Origin: Acidobacteriota bacterium
GTDB taxonomy: Bacteria > Acidobacteriota > Terriglobia > UBA7540
DNA length: 6,827 nt
Reading direction: 5' to 3'
Assembly (NCBI GenBank): GCA_021780055.1
Contig: JAJXZM010000305.1
Span: forward strand, 202 to 7,028
Positions 1 through 5,262 of this stretch are shown here, piece after piece. The translations under genes and the position numbers were made by a program. The first letter of the stretch is position 1. Each line of letters opens with the position of its first letter. The notes under the pieces are model-generated. The model saw only the letters and a program-made list of their open reading frames with translations, was not told where the DNA came from and did not search any database.

Positions 1-48
1 CCCCCGTGCCGGATACCATCCCCGTTCGCATGAGGAGCAAAATGATCC

Positions 49-1719
49 CTAGCAGGCAGGCGTCTCTTCTTGTAATTCAGCGGTTTCCTGCTCAATCGTG
101 CATCTATCGAGTTCGATCTCCAATTGACTCTCGACGCGTCTTGCGTAGGGTATGAAATGATGCCCTGACAGCAGCAACGCGAACCCGAAGCTGAGCTTGC
201 GTGGATTGAGGAGCCAACGCCCGAGAAGCCGAAGCACAAATCTCCAGTACGCTCCCCGGTAGTTGGAGAGGAAACCCTGGTGAACAATGGACCGAAGGAG
301 GATTCCAAGCGTCGGCAAGAGTGGAATTGCGGGTGCCCTCTGCGGCTCTCGGGCCTTCCACTGCAGAAGCGACCGATAGCACCGATCGTAAAATGCCGAG
401 GGCGAATACAAGGAGGACAGAATCTCTTGGAATCCCTTCAGCAGAACAGGCAGCGGCAGAAGAGTTTTGAAGTTGGGCGGATCGAAGTTGCTGGTGGCTG
501 TGGTATCCATCAGCAACCGGCCTTCTTTCAGCATCCGGTCGTAAAGCGGAGTCGTGGGAGGCGCGATCAGAAATCCGGCCATGGCCCAGGGGATGGCAGC
601 CCGTTCAATAAAGTCTCTCTGCTGTTCAAAGATTTCTTCGGTGTCGGAATCGAACCCGATGATGAAGCCTGCTGTCACCCAGAGCCCCTGGCTCTGGATG
701 AAATGAACGCACTCCAAGGGATCGCGCCGCAGGTTTTGGAATTTCTTGGCTTCCGCGAGGGATTTGGGTGAAGGGCTTTCGATGCCGATAAAAACGAAAA
801 AGAAGTTCGCCTTCACCATGGCCTCAATCAGTTGCGGCTTCTGGGCAAGATCGATTGAAGCCTCGGTGTAAAAAAACATCGGATAGCAGCGGCGTTTCTG
901 CCATTCCTGAAGTTCAAGGGAAAGTTCCAGAGCCAGTTTGTGGTTCCCGATAAAGTTGTCGTCAACGATAAAGACCTGGTCGCGCCAGCCAAGCTCATAC
1001 AAGGCGTCCAGTTCGGCCATCAACTGGGCGGGGCGCTTGGTTCGGGGCTTCCTTCCGTAAATAGTGATGATGTCGCAGAATTCGCACTGGAACGGGCAGC
1101 CGCGTGAGAACTGAACGGCCATCGAACCGTACTTGTCGATTTTGAGCAGATCAAACCGGGGGAGGGGTGTCTTGCTGACGTCCGGCTTTTCCTTGACCTC
1201 GTACAGGCGCCAGGAGGCGCCGCGCTCAAGGTCCGAAGCGATCTCCGGGAAAACCTCGTCGGGCTCACCCACCACCACATGGTCCGCCAGTCGGAGCAAC
1301 AATTCCGGTTCGCTGCTGGCAAAGGGGCCGCCGATCATCGTTCGCCTCCCCAGGGCCCGGGCCCTGAGGAGGACCTCGCGAATGTCATCCTTCTGGACAC
1401 GCATTCCGCTGACCATCACGAGATCGGCCCAAAGGATGTCCGCGTCGAGTAACTCCTCGAAGCTAAGGTCGATCAGCTTCAGCCTCCAACTCTTCGGGCA
1501 GAGTGCGGCCACAGTCAGCAGGCCGAGCGGCGGCTGCTCGGTCCTCATGGGGACAAGTTCCCGGATTCCGTCGAAGCTCCAGAACGAGGACGGAAACCGC
1601 GGCCAAACCAGAAGAACCTTAAGAGCCGAGCCGAGCGGACGAAAGCCCGACGCTCCGCCTTTATCATCCGCAGTTTCAGACCCGGGAGACCTGTGAAGCT
1701 CAGTCGACTTCAGCATCAT
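49..1719 (-). CDS. B12-binding radical SAM protein, DUF4070/HpnP-like
   Basis: A 556-residue protein with the two-domain layout of class B (cobalamin-dependent) radical SAM enzymes. Residues about 33-165 form a Rossmann-type B12-binding domain (KVLLVWPRF strand, later SGM and IGGPFAS loops) without the DxHxxG motif, as is usual for radical SAM methylases. The radical SAM core spans about 200-400: the CxxxCxxC [4Fe-4S] ligands are Cys208, Cys212 and Cys215 in RGCPFQCEFCD, followed by YGRKPRTK, the VDDNFIGN strand and GIES. The YGRxPRxK stretch after the cluster and the C-terminal part match the DUF4070 group that includes hopanoid C2-methylase HpnP, but I cannot show that this is HpnP itself. 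Residues about 465-525 are rich in hydrophobic and aromatic residues and may contact membrane. Expected chemistry is SAM/cobalamin-dependent methylation or other radical modification of an unactivated carbon. ATG 1719 has GGAG six bases upstream (1729-1726). It is the second enzyme gene of a minus-strand operon. Family assignment is secure; substrate is unknown. Confidence 0.93.
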   Translation of the reverse strand: MMLKSTELHRSPGSETADDKGGASGFRPLGSALKVLLVWPRFPSSFWSFDGIRELVPMRTEQPPLGLLTVAALCPKSWRLKLIDLSFEELLDADILWADLVMVSGMRVQKDDIREVLLRARALGRRTMIGGPFASSEPELLLRLADHVVVGEPDEVFPEIASDLERGASWRLYEVKEKPDVSKTPLPRFDLLKIDKYGSMAVQFSRGCPFQCEFCDIITIYGRKPRTKRPAQLMAELDALYELGWRDQVFIVDDNFIGNHKLALELSLELQEWQKRRCYPMFFYTEASIDLAQKPQLIEAMVKANFFFVFIGIESPSPKSLAEAKKFQNLRRDPLECVHFIQSQGLWVTAGFIIGFDSDTEEIFEQQRDFIERAAIPWAMAGFLIAPPTTPLYDRMLKEGRLLMDTTATSNFDPPNFKTLLPLPVLLKGFQEILSSLYSPSAFYDRCYRSLLQWKAREPQRAPAIPLLPTLGILLRSIVHQGFLSNYRGAYWRFVLRLLGRWLLNPRKLSFGFALLLSGHHFIPYARRVESQLEIELDRCTIEQETAELQEETPAC

Positions 1720-1759
1720 AATCTACTCCAGTGGATATAAGCGGGCCACCACCAGAATC

Positions 1760-1792
1760 GCATCTCCCGGTCAAGCTGTGCCACGGGAATGC
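1760..1792 (-). other. Intercistronic stem-loop between the two radical SAM genes
   Basis: In the 79-nt spacer, GCAT (1760-1763) and TCCCG (1765-1769) pair with CGGGA (1784-1788) and ATGC (1789-1792). This gives nine base pairs with one bulged base and a 14-nt loop. It starts 6 nt after the stop of the upstream enzyme gene and has no following U-run in either direction, so it is not a standard intrinsic terminator. It may be an mRNA processing or stability element, or chance. Confidence 0.35.
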
Positions 1793-1798
1793 CCGGGG

Positions 1799-3406
1799 TC
1801 ATGCTTCCGGAAAGAGCGTCTCCCGGCGAGATCCATCGGAAGCAAGCAGCATTTCATCTGGGTCCGCATGGCTCAAATCTGCTGCCGCGTGCGGTTTAAA
1901 TTTCGCCACCAGGGCCGATGCAATGGTCGCAAAGATTGGTCCCCGGTTTTCGTATACCAGTCGCGCCAGGTCTCTGCGTCTCAATTGGGGGAAGTAAATG
2001 CCTCGAAACGCCAGGCGCGAACACAGGTGAATGATCCGGTCTGCGATCGGCTTATCCTTGAGGCGCTCCAAGGCTGATGCCATGGCCTGTGGTGAGTATG
2101 AGGCTTCCCAAGCTTGCCGTACCTCGGCTTCAGACTGTTCAGCGGAAAGCCCCAGTGGGGAGTGGGCCATCACGAAGGGTTTAAAGTCCAGCCAGTGCCT
2201 GGGACGGGTCAGACGGCCTGTGGCGGCAAGCTTGTTGTAAAGTGGTGTGGCTGGATAAGGAGTCAGGAGGCCAAAGACGGGAAGCACGGGGGGCCAGGTG
2301 CGAATCTGCTCCAGAGTGCGATCGGCGGCACCGGGGCGATCACCATCCATGCCAAAGATGAATGAAGTTATAGCGTAAAGATTGTGCCGGCTGAGGCGTT
2401 CCAGAACGGCCTTGTATTCGGCAGGCTTGTTAAAGCCCTTGGAAACACTCTTCAGATTCTCGGGATCAATCGATTCGAGTCCCATGAAGATCCATTTGCC
2501 GCCGCTCTGGGCGATCAGGGAAACCAGTTCTTCATCTCGCAGCAGATTCATGCTGATCTGAGCCACCCAGGGGATCTGCGCGTTATGGGCGATAATCTCG
2601 CACAAGAGCGCCTTTGTGCGGCGGGGATTGATGGCGAAATTATCGTCAACGAAGAAGACCGCAATTTCGCCTTTTTGCCGCTTGGCGAGTGCTTTCAGCG
2701 CAAGCAGTTCGTTCACTACGCTCTCATTGGAACGGAAGCGAATCGAGTCTCCAAAGAACCCCGTTACCGTACAGAACTCACATCCATAAGGGCAGCCTCG
2801 CCCGGATTCGATGGGAATCAAATGGAAGGTCTGCCATCTCATCCCCAGGCGACGAAGGATCCGCCGCGCCAATCCGGGCAGATTCTTGATCAGGTTGAAC
2901 TGTCCGAGATCCATGCGGGCCCAGGGAATCTGGGGGTAATCCCGCAGAGAGGGCTTTACTTCTTTACCCTCCGCGTCCAGGGGCTCGTAAACTTCCTGTA
3001 GCTCACCACGCTCCGCATCAGCCACAATCCTGGGCCAAGTGACGTCAGCTTCACCGAGGGCTACCGAGTCGGCGTGACGTGGACCGCCATCCCGTCCCAA
3101 AGGTTCATCCGGAACTTCGGTGACATGGGGTCCGCCCATCACCACCGGCACGCCAACGGCGCGTACCGCGTCTGCCACTCGATAGGCTTTGGCGGCCATG
3201 CGCGTCATGGCCCCAATGCCCACCAGACCGATGTGATGGTCTCGAACGTACTGAACGACCTCCTGCTCGCTCATGCGTCGCGCATTACCATCTAGCAAAA
3301 CAACTTCATGAGGCGGAGGCGTAAGTGACTTCAGCAGAAACATCCAGAGATGCGGCATGAAATTGTTCGTAACTTCATTGTCGGGATTGTAAAGCAGAAT
3401 CTTCAT
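1799..3406 (-). CDS. B12-binding radical SAM protein (COG1032-like)
   Basis: A 535-residue cobalamin-binding radical SAM enzyme. The N-terminal B12-type domain covers about 1-140 (MKILLYNP strand, VGIGAMT loop, VMGGPHVTEVPDE). The radical SAM core, about 195-395, has Cys205, Cys209 and Cys212 in GRGCPYGCEFC, then FFVDDNF, a GLES strand and a TPYPATPLY segment. The C-terminal ~140 residues are basic and helical with no motif I recognise. The sequence around the cluster (FCTVTGFFGDSIRFRS) differs from that of the downstream enzyme, so the two are separate subfamilies and probably act at different steps. I chose ATG 3406 because MKILLYNP is a typical start of this family and GGGGG lies nine bases upstream (3420-3416). 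A TTG at 3433 would add nine residues but has no ribosome binding site. The gene follows the Crp/Fnr regulator by 242 nt on the same strand and precedes the second enzyme by 79 nt. Reaction class is well supported; substrate is unknown. Confidence 0.92.
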   Translation of the reverse strand: MKILLYNPDNEVTNNFMPHLWMFLLKSLTPPPHEVVLLDGNARRMSEQEVVQYVRDHHIGLVGIGAMTRMAAKAYRVADAVRAVGVPVVMGGPHVTEVPDEPLGRDGGPRHADSVALGEADVTWPRIVADAERGELQEVYEPLDAEGKEVKPSLRDYPQIPWARMDLGQFNLIKNLPGLARRILRRLGMRWQTFHLIPIESGRGCPYGCEFCTVTGFFGDSIRFRSNESVVNELLALKALAKRQKGEIAVFFVDDNFAINPRRTKALLCEIIAHNAQIPWVAQISMNLLRDEELVSLIAQSGGKWIFMGLESIDPENLKSVSKGFNKPAEYKAVLERLSRHNLYAITSFIFGMDGDRPGAADRTLEQIRTWPPVLPVFGLLTPYPATPLYNKLAATGRLTRPRHWLDFKPFVMAHSPLGLSAEQSEAEVRQAWEASYSPQAMASALERLKDKPIADRIIHLCSRLAFRGIYFPQLRRRDLARLVYENRGPIFATIASALVAKFKPHAAADLSHADPDEMLLASDGSRRETLFPEA

Positions 3407-3557
3407 TGAATTTTGCCCCCGGGATAAATCCAAGGGCGCGCCGGAAGTTGTATTGTCCGAAGTGCCATAGGAACGCCAACTCGTCGACGAAACTGAGTCC
3501 TAATTCCCGAGTCCGTATACTGTTGGCGAGATCCGTCTTGGAGAAATGCCCCCACAT
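3375..3557 (-). CDS. Possible 60-residue small protein or gene remnant
   Basis: An open frame of 60 codons lies in the gap between regulator and first enzyme, and its last 32 bases overlap the enzyme's start. The middle (LGLSFVDELAFLWHF, then FRRALGF) looks more protein-like than random translation, with mixed aromatic and hydrophobic residues. Against it: the only start, ATG 3557, has its AGGA immediately adjacent instead of at proper spacing; a TAG lies two codons upstream; and the ATG coincides with a likely -10 element, so a transcript from that promoter would begin inside the ORF. I do not recognise a family. It may be the C-terminal remnant of a lost gene, or spurious. Confidence 0.22.
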   Translation of the reverse strand: MWGHFSKTDLANSIRTRELGLSFVDELAFLWHFGQYNFRRALGFIPGAKFNEDSALQSRQ

Positions 3558-3563
3558 ATCCTA
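3558..3563 (-). promoter_or_regulatory. Candidate -10 element of the radical SAM operon
   Basis: TAGGAT on the minus strand matches the sigma-70 -10 consensus at four of six positions. Its distance from the 3583-3600 palindrome fits a class II Crp-type promoter. A start near 3550 would give an untranslated leader of about 145 nt before ATG 3406. By itself the hexamer is weak; the support comes from the spacing. Confidence 0.3.
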
Positions 3564-3582
3564 GCACATCAGCGATAAGAAG

Positions 3583-3600
3583 CTGTTCTATTTGGAACAG
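3583..3600. promoter_or_regulatory. Perfect 18-bp palindrome, candidate Crp/Fnr-family operator
   Basis: CTGTTC (3583-3588), six bases TATTTG, then GAACAG (3595-3600) form a perfect inverted repeat. Its inner TGTTC-N6-GAACA has the same half-site length and spacing as the E. coli CRP site TGTGA-N6-TCACA. It lies between the Crp/Fnr gene and the enzyme operon, centred about 185 bases upstream of the first enzyme's ATG. Reading on the minus strand, a TAGGAT hexamer (3563-3558) begins 28.5 bases from the palindrome centre. That is within one base of the class II activator arrangement (site at -41.5), and no good -35 hexamer is present, as expected for an activator-dependent promoter. Which protein binds is inferred. 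Confidence 0.5.
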
Positions 3601-3648
3601 TTGGGGGAAATGCAGTGATGGAGATGGCGCACACTGAAGTGCTTCAAA

Positions 3649-4305
3649 TTAGTCGCGAAGGGCCATTCGGAGGAGAGAACTATTAACCTTTAAGCCGCCG
3701 TTGTATTCAATGAAGCCCAACGCCCTGAACTTGTTCAGAAAGGAACTCACCCGGGGGCGGCTGGCGCCAACCATCTGCGCCAGAGTCTCTTGACTGATCC
3801 TGGGAATTACAGTCTGGGGTTTGCCATCTTGACCAAAGTTGGCCAGAAGCAGGAGAACCCGGGCGAGCCTCTTCTCAGTGGAATTGAAAAGCTGATCTAC
3901 CAGATCCTCTTCCACTCGTACGGTCCGAGCCAGCGTGTACGACACGAAGCAATCCGCGAATTCAGCGTCCTCGTGGAGTAGGCGCACGACGGCTGCTTTC
4001 TCAAAGCGAAGTATGTTCGAGTGTCCTATGGAGGTGGCGCTCGCCATACGCAGAGGGTGCCCTGCCACGAGGCTGCTTTCACCGAAAAACTGGCCAGGCT
4101 CAACCATGCCAATCACGGCTTCTTTGCCGCGCCTGGATACGACCGCCATTTTGACTTTGCCCTTCTGCAAGTAAAAAACCGAGTCAGCCGCATCCCCTTG
4201 TGAAAAAATGCGTTGCTTGTTGCGGAATTCGTGGACGGACTTTCCCTTCTGGAGCGTTCCAAGAAAAGTGTCCGGGAGGTTGGATGCAATGGGTTTACGC
4301 GCCAT
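3649..4305 (-). CDS. Crp/Fnr-family transcriptional regulator
   Basis: A 218-residue cytoplasmic DNA-binding regulator. The N-terminal cyclic-nucleotide-binding-like beta-roll spans about 15-125 (FYLQKGKVKMAVVSRRGKEAVIG; then the phosphate-binding-cassette-like FFGESSL with Gly75-Glu76 and Arg86 in LRMASA). A dimerisation helix follows at about 125-150, and a winged helix-turn-helix at about 165-218 (SQETLAQMVGASRPRVSSFL). The GE and Arg of the cassette are kept, so nucleotide binding is possible but not shown. The single cysteine (Cys119) rules out an FNR-type [4Fe-4S] sensor. In the recognition helix the Arg equivalent to CRP Arg180 is present, but the positions of Glu181 and Arg185 are Pro and Ser, so its operator should differ from TGTGA. 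ATG 4305 is chosen because AGGA lies eight bases upstream; a TTG at 4335 lacks support. It precedes two radical SAM genes on the same strand and is their likely controller. Confidence 0.92.
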   Translation of the reverse strand: MARKPIASNLPDTFLGTLQKGKSVHEFRNKQRIFSQGDAADSVFYLQKGKVKMAVVSRRGKEAVIGMVEPGQFFGESSLVAGHPLRMASATSIGHSNILRFEKAAVVRLLHEDAEFADCFVSYTLARTVRVEEDLVDQLFNSTEKRLARVLLLLANFGQDGKPQTVIPRISQETLAQMVGASRPRVSSFLNKFRALGFIEYNGGLKVNSSLLRMALRD

Positions 4306-4313
4306 AAAGTTTT

Positions 4314-4317
4314 TCCT
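4314..4317 (-). promoter_or_regulatory. Ribosome binding site fixing the regulator start
   Basis: AGGA on the minus strand lies eight bases before ATG 4305. It decides this start over the in-frame TTG at 4335, which would add ten residues before the conserved domain. Confidence 0.6.
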
Positions 4318-4520
4318 GATCAGCTTGCCTCCCAACGCTTACTCAGATAACTTGATGCCATGAATTGATTTGGAGCAGGCTTGTATCCGGCCAAACCAAT
4401 CATATTGTCGCGCTGTCCGGCCGAATATTTCAACTGGTGGATGAAACATCTCCGATGAGCTGGCTTTAAGACCTGAACTTGAAAGAAAGTGGGACTGAAG
4501 AAAGATTGCGCAGGAGGGTT

Positions 4521-4689
4521 GACCCGGGCGTCCAGCCTCTCCGTCTGAACTTGAACTTTCACTACAAGGGCCGAGTTGCCCTCTTCAATCTTTCCAATGC
4601 GGTCTTCTGCTTTACATGCGACTTAAGTCCTGCGAAATTTCGTTCCTGCTCTTGCGGACTTTCCCGATCAGACGGAAAGCTTTCTCAAA
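4521..4689 (-). pseudogene. Possible frame-disrupted coiled-coil ORF remnant
   Basis: Two adjoining minus-strand segments in different frames both read like a charged helical protein. The first (4689-4612) contains FEKAFRLIGKV and ends in TAA just after DLSRM. The second (4613-4521), shifted by one base, contains EDRIGKIEEGNSALVVKV and QTERLDARV, with hydrophobic or Asn residues at seven-residue intervals (Ile, Asn, Val, Leu) as in a dimeric coiled coil. Joining them with one frameshift gives about 56 residues. Upstream in the frame of the first segment, ATG 4809 begins a short signal-peptide-like stretch (MGRKSFAVTMALIAP) that ends at TAG 4701-4699, so the remnant could extend to 4809. No ribosome binding site is seen for that ATG. 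No family is recognised; coincidence remains possible. Confidence 0.25.
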
Positions 4690-4714
4690 TCTCGGGTGCT
4701 AGCTCTGATCGGGA
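4662..4714. repeat. 11-bp perfect inverted repeat
   Basis: TCCCGATCAGA (4662-4672) and TCTGATCGGGA (4704-4714) are exact reverse complements with a 31-nt spacer, which itself contains the palindrome GAAAGCTTTC (4675-4684). A separate palindrome, TCGGGCCCGA (4728-4737), follows. As RNA it would form a hairpin; as DNA it could be a protein-binding site. No U-run or coding association explains it. Confidence 0.5.
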
Positions 4715-4845
4715 GCGGCCAGGTTTATCGGGCCCGAAGAGTCGCTATCACGGAGATTAGCCGCCGGCGCAATTAGGGCCATTGTAACGGCAAAGGATTT
4801 ACGTCCCATTAGTTCAGTTGACGGTTAGTCGGCATGCCGTCCTTG

Positions 4846-4884
4846 TGACCTCGATTCCTGTGGTGACGAATAGTTCCGAGGTCA
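4846..4884. repeat. 8-bp inverted repeat with extended stem
   Basis: TGACCTCG (4846-4853) pairs with CGAGGTCA (4877-4884). The stem can continue as ATTC (4854-4857) with GAAT (4868-4871) after a five-base bulge, leaving a ten-base loop. A 10-bp palindrome, CGGCATGCCG (4830-4839), lies just upstream. Function unknown. Confidence 0.4.
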
Positions 4885-4974
4885 GGTCTATTATCGGCAG
4901 AGTGGATGCTTTCCGAGTGGCCCGTGATTCGGGCGTCAACGAGGGTGTCTGAATGCCGCTGGTCTCCTTCCCAA

Positions 4975-5002
4975 GGTCCCTGTGCTTCGGGCACTTCGGA
5001 CC
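4975..5002. repeat. Short hairpin with TTCGG loop
   Basis: GGTCC (4975-4979) pairs with GGACC (4998-5002), and inside it GTGC (4982-4985) pairs with GCAC (4991-4994) around TTCGG, separated by a small internal loop. It has no U-run, so it is not a standard terminator, and it lies upstream of the amidohydrolase promoter. Confidence 0.35.
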
Positions 5003-5082
5003 CGCACACATCGCAAGAACCGCGATGGATGCGCCAGCGTTTTCACCGATTCACCTCCAATCGACGCCGACCCAGAAAGCGC

Positions 5083-5110
5083 TTGACAGCATGAATCGGG
5101 GGTGTACCAT
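5083..5110 (+). promoter_or_regulatory. Sigma-70-type promoter for the amidohydrolase
   Basis: A perfect -35 TTGACA (5083-5088), a 16-base spacer and a -10 TACCAT (5105-5110, four of six matches to consensus) point toward the amidohydrolase. Transcription should begin near 5117, giving a leader of about 140 nt. This is the best promoter by sequence in the window. Confidence 0.6.
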
Positions 5111-5119
5111 CGCACCTGA

Positions 5120-5230
5120 ATGCGGCAGGGGGAGGGTCACGGCTTTTCCATTTTCATACTGGAATTCCGGTGCATTGAGCTCGCTGTAGGCTGCCGCAAA
5201 ATTATGAGGAGGAAGGCTGGCGCGGATTGA
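5120..5230 (+). CDS. Possible 36-codon upstream ORF in the leader
   Basis: ATG 5120 opens a 36-codon frame ending at TGA 5228-5230. The ATG lies only about three bases after the predicted transcription start, so it would need near-leaderless translation. The peptide (starting MRQGEGHGF, ending RRKAGAD) has no recognised family. Its stop overlaps the TTG that would begin the next 11-codon ORF. It could be a regulatory leader peptide or chance. Confidence 0.2.
   Translation: MRQGEGHGFSIFILEFRCIELAVGCRKIMRRKAGAD
5207..5216 (+). promoter_or_regulatory. Strong Shine-Dalgarno-like sequence far from the gene start
   Basis: AGGAGGAAGG is the strongest ribosome-binding-like sequence in the window, yet it lies 42 bases before the amidohydrolase ATG. 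It is well spaced (10 bases) for TTG 5227, which begins an 11-codon ORF, and also (9 bases) for an in-frame ATT at 5226, which could be a rare start extending the hydrolase by 11 residues. Confidence 0.4.
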
Positions 5231-5262
5231 TCCACTGCAGGCGCCACTTGCAAACACCATGA
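5227..5262 (+). CDS. Possible 11-codon leader ORF coupled to amidohydrolase
   Basis: TTG 5227 reads 11 codons (read as MIHCRRHLQTP) to TGA 5260-5262, which overlaps the amidohydrolase ATG 5259-5261 in the sequence ATGA. It is served by AGGAGGAAGG at good spacing, whereas the hydrolase ATG has no close ribosome binding site. ATGA overlaps are classic sites of translational coupling by reinitiation. The ORF is too short for coding statistics, so this rests on geometry alone. Confidence 0.25.
   Translation: MIHCRRHLQTP

Larger units (their letters stand above)
4306..5258. other. 953-nt divergent intergenic region
   Basis: The gap between the minus-strand regulator and the plus-strand amidohydrolase. 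No intact gene is convincing: open frames here are short and mostly rich in Ser, Arg, Pro and Gly, as expected of random translation. What can be seen is a possible decayed coiled-coil ORF (4521-4689, minus), an 11-bp direct repeat CTGAACTTGAA (4473-4483 and 4545-4555), a cluster of inverted repeats and palindromes from 4662 to 5002, and a plus-strand promoter at 5083-5110. I found no clear promoter for the regulator gene. Confidence 0.6.

Noticed and set aside
1..48. Possible start of another minus-strand gene at ATG 31
   Set aside because: Only ten codons are visible and there is no ribosome binding site, so it cannot be supported.
280..771. 163-codon plus-strand frame
   Set aside because: It lies antisense within the radical SAM gene, whose motifs are certain; its composition is low-complexity Gly/Arg/Gln and it has no domain.
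1133..1696. 187-codon plus-strand frame
   Set aside because: Ser/Arg-rich shadow opposite the B12-binding domain coding region.
49..1719. Naming the gene hpnP
   Set aside because: The layout is HpnP-like, but the DUF4070 group contains several functions and no hopanoid genes are in the window.
2384..3001. 205-codon plus-strand frame
   Set aside because: Antisense to the second radical SAM gene, no recognisable motif.
3635..3646. TGAAG-TG-CTTCA inverted repeat just after the regulator stop
   Set aside because: Two-base spacer and five-base arms with no U-run; too small for a terminator.
3649..4305. Calling the regulator an FNR-type oxygen sensor
   Set aside because: Only one cysteine is present, so an FNR iron-sulfur cluster is not possible.
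4809..5011. Two overlapping minus-strand frames of about 65 codons
   Set aside because: Composition resembles random translation, with no ribosome binding site or domain.
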